Positions 21,051 through 29,732 of a stretch of 64,000 bases of DNA are shown here, piece by piece. The DNA is taken from contig CALSMU010000001.1 in the NCBI GenBank assembly GCA_943787535.1, forward strand, positions 124,001-188,000. Direction: 5' to 3'. The notes under the pieces were generated by a model. It made no database searches. It saw nothing but the letters and a program-made list of their open reading frames with translations, and was not told where the DNA came from. Each line of letters opens with the position of its first letter. Within the stretch, counting starts at the first letter, position 1. A program made the position numbers and the translations under genes. Source of the DNA: an uncultured Flavobacteriales bacterium (GTDB lineage Bacteria > Bacteroidota > Bacteroidia > Flavobacteriales_D > Parvicellaceae).

Positions 21051-21124
21051 AGCCGATGGAGGGACTCGAACCCACGACCTGCTGATTACAAATCAGCTGC
21101 TCTAGCCAGCTGAGCTACATCGGC
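21051..21124 (-). tRNA. trnT: tRNA-Thr (anticodon TGT)
   Basis: A 74-base cloverleaf starts GCCGATGTAGC and ends CATCGGC plus discriminator T. The anticodon loop TTTGTAA on a CTGA/TCAG stem gives anticodon TGT. It shares its acceptor and D-arm start with the GGT threonine tRNA at 20540-20611. It is the first gene after the promoter at 21188-21218. The 132 bases between it and tRNA-Tyr show no gene. Confidence 0.97.
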
Positions 21125-21163
21125 TTCTAACTGCTTACTACACTAACTTTTTAGCAAAAAAAA

Positions 21164-21187
21164 CAGACCTTTCCGTAAAAAGGTCTG
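21164..21187 (-). terminator. intrinsic terminator after hpf
   Basis: A 9-bp perfect stem (CAGACCTTT / AAAGGTCTG) with a 6-base loop is followed on the minus strand by eight U. It lies 83 bases past the hpf stop and directly abuts the -7 box of the tRNA-tuf promoter (21188-21195). Confidence 0.8.
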
Positions 21188-21218
21188 CAAATGTACTAAA
21201 GTTTTCCTTGTGAGCAAA
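21188..21218 (-). promoter_or_regulatory. promoter of the tRNA-Thr/Tyr/Gly/Thr-tuf operon
   Basis: On the minus strand TTTG (21215-21218), 19 bases, then TACATTTG (21188-21195) match the Bacteroidota consensus TTTG-N19-TAnnTTTG. Start of transcription would fall near 21181, about 57 bases before tRNA-Thr(TGT) and inside the first arm of the hpf terminator. Confidence 0.7.
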
Positions 21219-21269
21219 GAATCCTATTTTTTTTTTTTGTTTTTAGCTAAATGTAAAAAAATTACAAGC

Positions 21270-21572
21270 TTAATGCTTTGCCAATAGCTTTTCCTTGTGC
21301 TTTTTAATTTGCCTTCTGAGAGCCTCAACAGCTTCATCCGCAGACTCCTCAAAAGAGTTACATTGCTTACTTGCAAATAAATCCTTTCCGGGTATAGCTA
21401 TCTTAATTTCTATAACTTTATTTTCATGACTACCAGCTTTCTCAACTTTTAACTTTACTTCTGCACCAATAATATTATCATAATATTGTGATAACCTCTC
21501 TACTTTTTCTTCAATAAAAACCACTAATTTGTTGTCTACATCAAAATGAATTGCTTGAATCTGTATGTCCAT
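21270..21572 (-). CDS. hpf: ribosome hibernation-promoting factor, short form (HPF/RaiA/YfiA family)
   Basis: This 100-residue protein binds the 30S decoding region and helps keep ribosomes inactive in stationary phase. The fold's landmarks are visible: IQIQAIHFDVDNKLVVFIEEK at the start, a central VKLKVEK strand, KVIEIKIAIPGKDLFA (residues ~53-68), and a basic C-terminal helix (EALRRQIKKHKEKLLAKH). It lacks the extra C-terminal domain of long HPF. It lies 18 bases after xerC, the common Bacteroidota arrangement. Confidence 0.92.
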   Translation of the reverse strand: MDIQIQAIHFDVDNKLVVFIEEKVERLSQYYDNIIGAEVKLKVEKAGSHENKVIEIKIAIPGKDLFASKQCNSFEESADEAVEALRRQIKKHKEKLLAKH

Positions 21573-21590
21573 AATATTTAAGTTTTAATT

Positions 21591-22460
21591 TTAGCTCCTC
21601 GGATGAGCTTGTTTATATACATTTTTTAATTTCTCAATAGAGTTGTGAGTATAAACCTGAGTTGCCGAAAGACTCGCATGACCAAGCATTTCTTTTATTG
21701 CATTTAGCTCAGCTCCATTATCCAACATATGAGTCGCAAACGTATGCCGCAACACATGTGGACTCTTCTTACCCTGACTAGTAACCAAACTAAGGTAGTG
21801 CTTTACTTTTCTATAAACAAACTTTTGATATAGTTTTTCCCCTTTATCTGTTACAAATAAACTCAGAGCACTTTCAGGAAACTCATTCCGCTTTAAACGA
21901 ATGTAATCAATAATTTTTTCTAACATGGCACTCGTAACGGGAATAACCCTCTCTTTGTTTCTTTTACCTAATACCTTTAAAGAGTCCTTAAGAACACTTG
22001 CTTCTTTTAGTTCGACAAGTTCCGACAACCTCATTCCTGTACTATAGAATAACTCCAGAATTAACTTATCTCTAGATCCAGAAAAATCATTGGTAAATTG
22101 AACCTCAGAAAACAAAGACTCCATATCTTGCTTCTTCACATAATCAGGCAACCTTTTCTCTACTTTAGGCGCCACAACTTTTTGCATTGGACTTTCCTCA
22201 ACCAATCCTTTTGCCTTTAAATACTTATAAAAAACCTGTAAAGTGCTTTTTTTCCGATTAATTGATCGAGAACTAATTCCGCTTTCCACTAAAGTAACCA
22301 TCCATGAACGAATCATAACATGAGTAGCATCTTCGGCACTTAAATCAAAAACTAGAAATAAATAAGATTGGAACTGCAACAAGTCAGTTTTATAGGAGAC
22401 GATTGTATGTTTCGAATACCTTTTTTCATATTCAAGATATTCTAAAAACTTATTTACCAT
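21591..22460 (-). CDS. xerC: tyrosine recombinase XerC/XerD family
   Basis: This 289-residue site-specific recombinase presumably resolves chromosome dimers at dif. The N-terminal SAM-like DNA-binding domain runs through residues 1-85. The catalytic set is present: Arg in STGMRLSEL (near residue 142), Lys in the beta-hairpin VLGKRNKER, HVLRHTFATHML (HxxR, near 238), His in LGHASLSATQ and the nucleophile Tyr in QVYTHNS (near 270). The position between rpsU and hpf supports a housekeeping Xer rather than an integrase. Whether XerC or XerD cannot be settled from the sequence alone. Confidence 0.93.
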   Translation of the reverse strand: MVNKFLEYLEYEKRYSKHTIVSYKTDLLQFQSYLFLVFDLSAEDATHVMIRSWMVTLVESGISSRSINRKKSTLQVFYKYLKAKGLVEESPMQKVVAPKVEKRLPDYVKKQDMESLFSEVQFTNDFSGSRDKLILELFYSTGMRLSELVELKEASVLKDSLKVLGKRNKERVIPVTSAMLEKIIDYIRLKRNEFPESALSLFVTDKGEKLYQKFVYRKVKHYLSLVTSQGKKSPHVLRHTFATHMLDNGAELNAIKEMLGHASLSATQVYTHNSIEKLKNVYKQAHPRS

Positions 22461-22480
22461 AGAAATTTATAAACAAAAAA

Positions 22481-22508
22481 AAGGGAACATTGACATCAAT
22501 GCTCCCTT
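22481..22508 (-). terminator. intrinsic terminator after rpsU
   Basis: A near-perfect stem (AAGGGAGCATTGA / TCAATGTTCCCTT on the minus strand, one mismatched pair) with a 2-base apex is followed by eight U. It lies between the rpsU stop and the xerC start. Confidence 0.85.
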
Positions 22509-22531
22509 ATTACGTAATTTTTTAAAAAATG

Positions 22532-22720
22532 TTAGTCTTCTCTAAACATATTTTCAACGTAAACCGCTTTTATTATTTCAGCTCTTCTTTCTACAGAAGG
22601 CTTAATGAATTGTTTACGCTTTCTTAATTGTTTTAAAACACCTGTACGTTCAAATTTCTTTTTGTACTTTTTCAGTGCTCTTTCGATGTTTTCTCCTTCT
22701 TTTACAGGTATTTGCAACAT
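22532..22720 (-). CDS. rpsU: 30S ribosomal protein S21
   Basis: S21 is a small basic protein near the anti-Shine-Dalgarno end of 16S rRNA. It has 62 residues, with the family pattern ENIERALKKYKKKFERTGVL and LRKRKQFIKPSVERRAE. It is preceded by a good promoter (22774-22803) and closed by its own terminator (22481-22508), so it is likely expressed separately from xerC-hpf in part. Confidence 0.97.
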   Translation of the reverse strand: MLQIPVKEGENIERALKKYKKKFERTGVLKQLRKRKQFIKPSVERRAEIIKAVYVENMFRED

Positions 22721-22773
22721 ATCTTTATAATTTTCTTTTCTTAAATAACCATTTTTCTTCTCAAAACGGACTG

Positions 22774-22803
22774 CAAAGATAATAGAATTTATTTTTTATC
22801 AAA
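22774..22803 (-). promoter_or_regulatory. promoter of rpsU
   Basis: On the minus strand TTTG (22800-22803), 18 bases, then TATCTTTG (22774-22781) fit the Bacteroidota TTTG / TAnnTTTG consensus exactly. The -7 box lies 54 bases upstream of the rpsU ATG. Confidence 0.72.
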
Positions 22804-22813
22804 GTCTTTAAGC

Positions 22814-23956
22814 TCAATCCTTCAATAAATCTCTTGAAATAACCAATTTTTGAATCTCTGAAGTTCCTTCTCCAATAGTACACAGTTTAGAATCTCTGAA
22901 GAATTTCTCTACAGGAAACTCTTTAATATAACCATACCCCCCATAAATTTGAATGGCTTCAGTTGCTACCATAACCCCAACTTCAGAAGCCTTATACTTA
23001 GCCATTGCTGATAATTTATTTACATTGTCTCCTTTCATTAATTTATCAGCAGCTTGGTATAATAACAATTTTGCTGCTTCGGCTTCAGTTGCCATATCCG
23101 CTAACTTAAATGAAACTCCCTGAAACGAAGAAATAGATTTACCAAATTGCTCTCTCTCTTTAGAATAATTCAATGCAGCACTTAATGCTCCCTCTGCAAT
23201 TCCAAGTGCAAGGGCACCTATTGAAATTCTTCCTCCATCTAATATTTTCATTGCTTGAATAAACCCCTCTCCTTCAGCTCCAAGCATATTATCTTTATGC
23301 ACACGGCAGTTTTCAAAAATCACTTCAGCGGTCTCCGAAGCACGCATTCCTAACTTATCCTCTTTCTTACCAGCTTTAAACCCCTCAGTTCCTCTTTCTA
23401 CAACAAATGCCGTCATTCCTCTCGAATCTAAAAGCTCTCCTGTACGAACAATTACAACAATACAGTCTCCCGATTTACCGTGGGTAATAAAATTTTTTGA
23501 ACCGTTAATTATCCAATGATCTCCATCTTGCTTAGCAACGCATTTCATTCTCCCAGCATCAGAGCCAGTACCAGGCTCTGTTAGACCCCAAGCACCAATC
23601 CATTCTGAAGTCGCTAATTTAGGCAACCACTTTTTCTTTTGGACTTCATTTCCAAATTTTAAGATATGGTTTGTACATAAAGAGTTATGAGCCGCAACAG
23701 ACAATCCAATTGACCCACAAACTTTTGAAATTTCGCGAATCACCATAATATATTCATTGTACCCAAATCCACTACCGCCATATTCAGCAGGAACCAGCAC
23801 TCCCATTAAACCTAATTCTCCAGCTTTTTTAAATAAATCAACCGGAAATTCCTGCGATTCATCCCATTTCATGATATTAGGCCTAATCTCTTTTTCAGCA
23901 AAATCTCTTACCATTTGCTGAATCATTAACTCATTTTCTGTAAGATCAAAATTCAT
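22814..23956 (-). CDS. acyl-CoA dehydrogenase (short/butyryl-CoA-type)
   Basis: This 380-residue FAD enzyme makes the alpha,beta double bond in acyl-CoA and passes electrons to ETF. N-terminal helical domain: residues 1-120. Beta domain: WIGAWGLTEPGTGSD (near 117-131) and WIINGSKNFITHG (near 147), both FAD/substrate motifs. C-terminal helical domain: REQFGKSISSFQ (near 270) and IYGGYGYIKEFPVEKFFRD followed by IGEGTSEIQ, whose Glu before Gly-Thr is the catalytic base position in short-chain and butyryl-CoA dehydrogenases. The exact chain-length preference is not readable. It lies 22 bases after apt. Confidence 0.94.
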   Translation of the reverse strand: MNFDLTENELMIQQMVRDFAEKEIRPNIMKWDESQEFPVDLFKKAGELGLMGVLVPAEYGGSGFGYNEYIMVIREISKVCGSIGLSVAAHNSLCTNHILKFGNEVQKKKWLPKLATSEWIGAWGLTEPGTGSDAGRMKCVAKQDGDHWIINGSKNFITHGKSGDCIVVIVRTGELLDSRGMTAFVVERGTEGFKAGKKEDKLGMRASETAEVIFENCRVHKDNMLGAEGEGFIQAMKILDGGRISIGALALGIAEGALSAALNYSKEREQFGKSISSFQGVSFKLADMATEAEAAKLLLYQAADKLMKGDNVNKLSAMAKYKASEVGVMVATEAIQIYGGYGYIKEFPVEKFFRDSKLCTIGEGTSEIQKLVISRDLLKD

Positions 23957-23978
23957 TTTACGCGTATTACTTTATCTA

Positions 23979-24509
23979 TTAATAATTAATTATACTCTTA
24001 TTAAGTTCAGAATATTTATTCAATGCTTCTTTTCCTTTTAAAAACTCTAATTCTACTACAAAGGAAAACCCTGAAATGAGCCCTTCGCTTTTTTTAATTA
24101 ATTCTGCAGCTGCAGCTGCCGTTCCTCCCGTAGCCAACAAATCATCATGAATCAAAACATGCATCCCTTTTTCTATAGAGTCAACATGCACTTCAATTTC
24201 CGCTGAGCCATATTCTAAATCATATTTATACGAAATCGTTTCAGCCGGCAACTTCCCTTTTTTCCGAATCAATATAAAGGGGACACCTAATTTCATTGCC
24301 AATGAAAACCCAAATAAAAAACCCCTGCTTTCAACTCCCGCAATTGCATCAATTTTTACGCCTGCCCATTGACGCATTAATTCATCAACTATATCAGTTG
24401 ACAAAACAGCATTCTCTAAAATCGGTGTAATGTCTTTAAACATTATTCCTTTTTCCGGAAAGTCTGGAATAGTTCGAATAGCCTTATCTACTCTTTCTAG
24501 TAATGACAT
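23979..24509 (-). CDS. apt: adenine phosphoribosyltransferase
   Basis: Apt salvages adenine to AMP using PRPP, in the cytosol. It has 176 residues, a normal length. The N-terminus holds IPDFPEKGIMFKDITPIL, the core has GVESRGFLFGFSLA (near residues 58-71) and RKKGKLPAETI, and the PRPP-binding loop is VLIHDDLLATGGTAAAA (near residues 125-141). All match class I adenine PRTases. It sits between the acyl-CoA dehydrogenase gene and the HhH gene on the same strand. Confidence 0.97.
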   Translation of the reverse strand: MSLLERVDKAIRTIPDFPEKGIMFKDITPILENAVLSTDIVDELMRQWAGVKIDAIAGVESRGFLFGFSLAMKLGVPFILIRKKGKLPAETISYKYDLEYGSAEIEVHVDSIEKGMHVLIHDDLLATGGTAAAAAELIKKSEGLISGFSFVVELEFLKGKEALNKYSELNKSIINY

Positions 24510-24567
24510 TTTACTGTTAAGCCTTTATTAGTACAAAAATTTCAACGTCTATTTAACACAAATCATA

Positions 24568-25716
24568 CTACTCTGTTATTAAATAGGGTGCAATTTTACG
24601 GTATATTTCATCATTTACCAAATCAGATTTCTTTATTCCTTCGATACTTTCATAAGGATTTTGGCTTTTTCTAATTTGGACTATTGAGTTAGCTATATTC
24701 CAATTAATGTATGGGTGCTTTTTTAAATCAGCTGTTTCACATGTGTTAATATTAAACTTACCCAGACGGATTGTATCAACAATTAGTCTACTTAAATTTT
24801 GATCTATAACCTCAGGAAGAATACCATAAACCTCTTTTAACTGTTCAACACTAGTAAAACCGCCTAATGCCGCCCTATATTTTACAATTTTATTTGCATA
24901 ATAGGTCCCAATACCTTTTAAGGATTTAAAGCCGGTAGTGTCAGCAGAGTTTATCTTCACTTTAAAACTATTTAATTCTGACTTCAAAGAAGTGCTATTG
25001 CCATTACCAAACTTATTCTTTTTGTATTTATTGTCTATTTTGCTCTTATTAATCACAAAACCAAAATCACATGACAGAAGATTTACTTCAGTCGTATTAA
25101 AACCGAGCGAAATAGCTTTTTCCTGAACTTCATTTGCATTTTCAACATTGGAAAAACCTCCTGAATGGTATGAATAAATGCCATTCTTTTTATCACACAC
25201 AACCTTCTCGAATTCAGAAAAACCATCATAGACAGGAATAGTGTCTTCCGTTAATTTTACAAAGTAACATTTCTCTTCAGAATAGTTTGATCTTGTTTTA
25301 GACTGACCTTCTAAAACTACGAAGGGCTCTAACAAAACATACAAAGAGTCGTCAACAACATACAACTTTTTTAAATCTTCTTTCTTATAAAAATATCCGC
25401 CTCTCTCTCTGTACTTAACAATTGATTGAGCTTGCTTTTCTGAGAAACCCAAAAGCATCCATGATTCTTTGCCAATTTGATTAGGGTTAAACTTGAAATA
25501 TTGTATTTCCTTAACTTCATTGTTCAAGTTATTATCAATTTTGGTTAAAGACTTGATTTCTTCTGATAAGCTTTCAAATTCTCGGACGGAAGAATTAACG
25601 TAGAAATCAATAAACCAATAACCTGACAAAACTATCAACAACAATAAAATTAGTGCTATTGAGCCTTTTCGTTCAGAACTTGAATAGTTGAAGAAATCTA
25701 TTAATTTATTTTTCAT
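24568..25716 (-). CDS. membrane-anchored helix-hairpin-helix protein (ComEA-like repeats)
   Basis: This is a 382-residue protein from the ATG at 25716; the frame two codons longer begins with GTG and seems less likely. One transmembrane helix (IALILLLLIVLSGYWFIDF, residues ~18-37) is followed by a periplasmic part. Three HhH-type segments are visible: LGFSEKQAQSIVKYRERGG (near residue 73), INSADTTGFKSLKGIG plus YRAALGGF (near 255-285), and FNINTCETADLKKHPYI (near 325-345). ComEA-family HhH domains bind DNA without sequence specificity. Related Bacteroidota proteins of this layout are common, but their role in DNA uptake is not shown here. Confidence 0.82.
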   Translation of the reverse strand: MKNKLIDFFNYSSSERKGSIALILLLLIVLSGYWFIDFYVNSSVREFESLSEEIKSLTKIDNNLNNEVKEIQYFKFNPNQIGKESWMLLGFSEKQAQSIVKYRERGGYFYKKEDLKKLYVVDDSLYVLLEPFVVLEGQSKTRSNYSEEKCYFVKLTEDTIPVYDGFSEFEKVVCDKKNGIYSYHSGGFSNVENANEVQEKAISLGFNTTEVNLLSCDFGFVINKSKIDNKYKKNKFGNGNSTSLKSELNSFKVKINSADTTGFKSLKGIGTYYANKIVKYRAALGGFTSVEQLKEVYGILPEVIDQNLSRLIVDTIRLGKFNINTCETADLKKHPYINWNIANSIVQIRKSQNPYESIEGIKKSDLVNDEIYRKIAPYLITE

Positions 25717-25776
25717 AGCCACTTGCAGCTTTGCAAAAATTTGGTTTGCTGCACATTCCTATAAAATAAGAAAGCT

Positions 25777-27744
25777 CTACTTTTTTATCGTTTTAATCTT
25801 ATCCATGAATTTTTTGAGTTCAATCCTAACTTTCGGTGCTAAAATAAATAAGCCTATCATATTCGGAACAAGCATTGCAAATATCATTGCATCTGAAAAA
25901 CCTATGACCGACCCCAATTGAGAAGCAGCTCCAACAACAACAAACAAACAGAACAGTCCTTTATATATATACTCTACTCTTTTTGATCTTCCAAACAAAT
26001 ATGACCAAGCTTGATATCCATAGTAAGACCAAGAAATCATAGTAGAAAACGCAAATAATATAACCGCTAAAGTTAACACAATTGGAAACCATGATATCGA
26101 TGCTGAGAATGCCCTTGATGTAACTTCAACACCCTGAGTTACCTCTTGTCCGTATGTCATAATGTCTCCATTTCCATTACTAATGACAAGCACAAGAGCT
26201 GTCATCGTACAAACTAAAACAGTATCAATGAAAGGCTCTAATAAAGCTACCAAACCTTCACTTGCCGCATACTTTGTCTTTACGGCAGCGTGCGCTATAG
26301 AAGCAGAACCTATCCCAGCTTCATTTGAAAATGCCGCCCTTCTAAATCCTTGGACCAAAACTCCGAAAAATCCACCAGCAATACCCAAACCTGTAAATGC
26401 ACCTGAAAAAATCTGCCCAAATGCGCCTGGTATCTCAGCATAATTAATTCCTAATATTGAAAGCGCAGAAACAACATAAATAACAACCATAAATGGAACA
26501 ATCTTATCTGTTACACTTGCTATTTTTTTAATACCCCCAATAATCACAATCCCTACTAAAATTGCCATCATTAAACCAAAAATCCACCCACTACCACTTA
26601 AAGGGGAGGTTTTTGAATTTCCGATAAAGTCTTTTTGGGCAACTACCATTACCTCCTCTCCACGCTCAATAATCACTGAGTCGCCAACTGACTTAACAAA
26701 TCCTTTAAAAACAGCAGGCTTATAACAAATAACTTTTTCGCCTACCCAAGCCTCAGATACAGAATCCTCAAGCTCAATGTTAGAAGCAAGGACAATTGAG
26801 TCTTTTCCAAAACCTTCTAGAGTCATTCCTACTGAATTTTCTTCATCAACATTTAGTTGATCTAAAAAAACCGAATCTTTGGTAACTCGTTGAACAGAGT
26901 AAGTAGTATTTTCAAAATGATTATAAAACACCTGACACCCTTTAACTTCATCAAGATTTGAAGTAGAATCAATCTCTGTTTGAGAGAATGACTCTAACAT
27001 AGCAAATGCTTGATTCGATTGAAACATATTTCCGCCACCAAAAGACCCCCCAATACACATTACTGCAAAAATAATGGCCAAAATTTGACCTACTCTTAAG
27101 AAACCTTTTTCCTTCAAACCCTTAGACAAATAATACATTGGCCCTCCATAAACGGTTCCATCCTCTCCTATTTCCCTATACTTAACACCAAGAGTACACT
27201 CAGCAAATTTTGATGCCATACCAATTATTCCAGCAATTATCATCCAAAAAGTTGCTCCAGGCCCACCAATAGATATTGCCACTGCCACACCAGCAATATT
27301 ACCCAAACCTACTGTTGCAGAAAGAGCTGCAGTTAATGCTTGAAAATGCGACACTTCACCATGATGATCTTCATTTTGTTCTACCCGTATTGTATCAACA
27401 GCATCTCCCTCCACTTTACTCACACTATCTGAAGCTTCTACATAATCATCTCCGCCTGATTCAATTTCATCATATTTTCCTTTTACAATATTAATAGCTG
27501 TAAAAAACCCTCTAAAATTTATAAGCTTGAAGTACAATGTAAAATACAATGCGCCTAAAACTAGAACTATTAAAACCCAAGGAACTTTTATCGTGTCTGT
27601 AAAAGGAATACTATAGAAAATTAGATCGACAAACCAACCCGTATACGCACCAAAAGCTTCATCAATCTTTTCGTCAATACCCTTATCTTGCGCAAACAAC
27701 ATTGTAGGTGTTAGTAATAGTAATAGAGATAATAGTTTTTTCAT
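25777..27744 (-). CDS. sodium:alanine symporter family (AGCS) transporter with a periplasmic insert
   Basis: This is an inner-membrane Na+-coupled amino acid symporter, 655 residues from the ATG at 27744 (MKKLLSLLLLL), larger than the usual ~450-550. It opens with a cleavable-looking signal peptide ending in LFAQ. AGCS motifs are ATVGLGNIAGVAVAISIGGPG (quoted in part: GLGNIAGVAVAI), GGPMYYLSKGL, FSNEAGIGSASIAHAAV and a late SWSYYGYQAWSYLFG segment. Between GGNMFQSNQAFAML and SGWIFGLMMA there is an extra ~115-residue hydrophilic stretch (ending near FIGNSKTSPLSG). A further acidic insert follows the first helices. The substrate is probably alanine or glycine, by family. Confidence 0.9.
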   Translation of the reverse strand: MKKLLSLLLLLTPTMLFAQDKGIDEKIDEAFGAYTGWFVDLIFYSIPFTDTIKVPWVLIVLVLGALYFTLYFKLINFRGFFTAINIVKGKYDEIESGGDDYVEASDSVSKVEGDAVDTIRVEQNEDHHGEVSHFQALTAALSATVGLGNIAGVAVAISIGGPGATFWMIIAGIIGMASKFAECTLGVKYREIGEDGTVYGGPMYYLSKGLKEKGFLRVGQILAIIFAVMCIGGSFGGGNMFQSNQAFAMLESFSQTEIDSTSNLDEVKGCQVFYNHFENTTYSVQRVTKDSVFLDQLNVDEENSVGMTLEGFGKDSIVLASNIELEDSVSEAWVGEKVICYKPAVFKGFVKSVGDSVIIERGEEVMVVAQKDFIGNSKTSPLSGSGWIFGLMMAILVGIVIIGGIKKIASVTDKIVPFMVVIYVVSALSILGINYAEIPGAFGQIFSGAFTGLGIAGGFFGVLVQGFRRAAFSNEAGIGSASIAHAAVKTKYAASEGLVALLEPFIDTVLVCTMTALVLVISNGNGDIMTYGQEVTQGVEVTSRAFSASISWFPIVLTLAVILFAFSTMISWSYYGYQAWSYLFGRSKRVEYIYKGLFCLFVVVGAASQLGSVIGFSDAMIFAMLVPNMIGLFILAPKVRIELKKFMDKIKTIKK

Positions 27745-27778
27745 TTCATTTTTTTTGAATGCACACAAAAATATACAT

Positions 27779-28690
27779 TTATTTCACCAATTCAAGTTCC
27801 TGAGAAACAATCGCCAATCCTTCTTCGAAAGACACGGGATTATATCCCAATTTGTTTGTTGCCTTGTCTAATAAAAAACCTGTTTTAGGCGGTCGTTTAG
27901 CTGCTTGATTTAATGTTATTGATTTTATCGCCGATACGCTATCTTTATTCAATTCATAAAAATCAGCCACACGATATACCAACTCCAATATACTCATCGT
28001 GTCCTTTCCTGATAAATGATAAATACCTTTCGCTTGTTGATCCGCTATTAAAATACAGCCTTTAGCCAAATCAACAGCCAATGTAGGAGAACGAAATTGA
28101 TCATCTACAACATTTATTGGATCGCCTTTCTCTAGTGCTCCTTTGGCCCAAAGAACAATATTACTCCTACTCATTTTTTCGACCACTCCATAAACAATAA
28201 TTGTACGCGCTATTGCCCAATTTGTGTAAGAACTATTTTCCAAAAGCATCTCTGAAGCATACTTTGATTCCCCATAATAACTCAAAGGCTTTGGAATATC
28301 AACTTCCGAATAAGGTCCATCTTCTCCATCAAAAACAAAATCAGTAGATAAATGAATCAAATGTGTATTGTGCTTTTCACATGCAGCTAGCAAATACTCA
28401 ACAGCACTTACATTCATTTTCCAGCAACCTTCTTTATCTCCTTCACAAGCATCTACATTTGTCATTGCTGCAGTATTTATTAACACATCAGGACGGTATT
28501 TTTTAAAAATATTAGCAATTTCTGTTGAATTTGTAATATCTAGTTCCTCGTAAATAAAACCTGAAACATTTGAGATTCTGTTCGCTCCCTTTGAAGTAGC
28601 TATTAACTTATAATTAGGGTCTTGCTGAAGTTGATCAACCAACTTTTGACCTAGCAAACCGTTCGAGCCTGTTATTAGAACTGTTTTCAT
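27779..28690 (-). CDS. NAD(P)-dependent sugar-nucleotide reductase, RmlD-like SDR
   Basis: This cytosolic protein has 303 residues from the ATG at 28690 (MKTVLITGSNGLLGQKL); the extra nine codons of the longer frame would overlap the channel gene. The Rossmann motif GSNGLLGQ is near residues 7-14, the LSTDFVFDGEDGPYSE segment near 118-133, and the catalytic pair YYGESKYASE (YxxxK) near 140-149. These fit dTDP-4-dehydrorhamnose reductase relatives (RmlD substrate-binding family). No other rhamnose genes are adjacent, so the true substrate is open. The gap from the channel gene is 7 bases, suggesting one transcript. Confidence 0.82.
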   Translation of the reverse strand: MKTVLITGSNGLLGQKLVDQLQQDPNYKLIATSKGANRISNVSGFIYEELDITNSTEIANIFKKYRPDVLINTAAMTNVDACEGDKEGCWKMNVSAVEYLLAACEKHNTHLIHLSTDFVFDGEDGPYSEVDIPKPLSYYGESKYASEMLLENSSYTNWAIARTIIVYGVVEKMSRSNIVLWAKGALEKGDPINVVDDQFRSPTLAVDLAKGCILIADQQAKGIYHLSGKDTMSILELVYRVADFYELNKDSVSAIKSITLNQAAKRPPKTGFLLDKATNKLGYNPVSFEEGLAIVSQELELVK

Positions 28691-28697
28691 ATTGACA

Positions 28698-29720
28698 TTA
28701 CTTCTGCATAATTCCAAAGATCTGGTTTAGACTTTGGATTTGATCTGGATTACCTAAAACAAATAGCTTACTGCCAGGGACAATGGCAATATCATCCGAT
28801 GGATTAATGATATAATTACCATCAAAACCCTTGTAACCAATTATATTACAAACAGAAAATTGCTTTTTTAAATCTGCCAATGATTTATATTTACAATCTT
28901 CGGGAACATCCTGAAAATCTATTTCCTCAAGATTTATCTCATTCTCTCCTTGAATAGAAATTTGATCTAAAAACTCCACAACATCTGGTGTTGAAACTAA
29001 CTGAGCCATATGAGACCCTCCCAAAGAATCAGGCATAATTACGTTACTAGCTCCTGCAATCTTTAATTTTTTCACCGAAGCCTTTTTAGAAGCCCTTGAA
29101 ATGACTTGAAGTTTCTTATTTAATTCTTTCGCGGACAAGACAACAAACAAATTATCAGAATCCGATGGCAAGGTTGTGATAAGTGCTTTTGCATTCATTA
29201 CTCCAGCCTTAACCAATAACTCATCATTGGTAGCATCTCCTTGCATATAAAGAATGTGGCCATCTTGTCTGAACCTTTCAATTACATCTTCGCTTTGCTC
29301 TAAAACTAAAAATGGATCTCCATGCGCCTTCAATGTATCTATCGCCTGAGAACCAACTCTCCCAAAACCACATACTATGACATGTCCGCTTAATTTTTTT
29401 ATTTCCTTCACTGCTTTATAATCTTTAAAGTAAATTCTATAATCCCCGCTCACAATATATGCCGTAATAGAGGAAATTGCATAAGCAAAGGTACCAAAAC
29501 TGGTTATAATTAAAAATGCAGTAAAAAGCTTTCCCAAATCTGACAAATCATGCACCTCGCCAAAACCAACAGTTGATATGGTAATTATTGTTTGATAAAA
29601 GGAATCCAAGAGTGACCAACCCTCCACTACCATAAAACCCAAAGTACCGCCAACAACTATAAGCGCTAGCAAAACAACAGCATAATAAACTCTAGAAAAA
29701 AACTTAAAATTAAATAACAT
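28698..29720 (-). CDS. potassium channel with TrkA-N/TrkA-C (RCK) domains
   Basis: This is a 340-residue inner-membrane K+ channel. Two transmembrane helices (VYYAVVLLALIVVGGTLGF and AFLIITSFGTFAYAISSIT) flank a pore loop whose selectivity filter reads TVGFGE (near residue 51). After it, VIVCGFGRVGSQA (near residue 113) begins a TrkA-N nucleotide-binding domain, with MQGDATNDELL following. A TrkA-C-like domain covers the last ~75 residues. Such channels open in response to bound ligands such as NAD(H), ATP or Ca2+; which one applies here is unknown. It lies 12 bases downstream of the PspC gene. Confidence 0.92.
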   Translation of the reverse strand: MLFNFKFFSRVYYAVVLLALIVVGGTLGFMVVEGWSLLDSFYQTIITISTVGFGEVHDLSDLGKLFTAFLIITSFGTFAYAISSITAYIVSGDYRIYFKDYKAVKEIKKLSGHVIVCGFGRVGSQAIDTLKAHGDPFLVLEQSEDVIERFRQDGHILYMQGDATNDELLVKAGVMNAKALITTLPSDSDNLFVVLSAKELNKKLQVISRASKKASVKKLKIAGASNVIMPDSLGGSHMAQLVSTPDVVEFLDQISIQGENEINLEEIDFQDVPEDCKYKSLADLKKQFSVCNIIGYKGFDGNYIINPSDDIAIVPGSKLFVLGNPDQIQSLNQIFGIMQK

Positions 29721-29732
29721 ACTTACACCTCT

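Noticed and set aside
20836-21105. 89-codon plus-strand frame
   Set aside because: It runs antisense through tRNA-Tyr and tRNA-Thr; the phrase-like GGTRTHDLL tail is the well-known false translation of tRNA genes.
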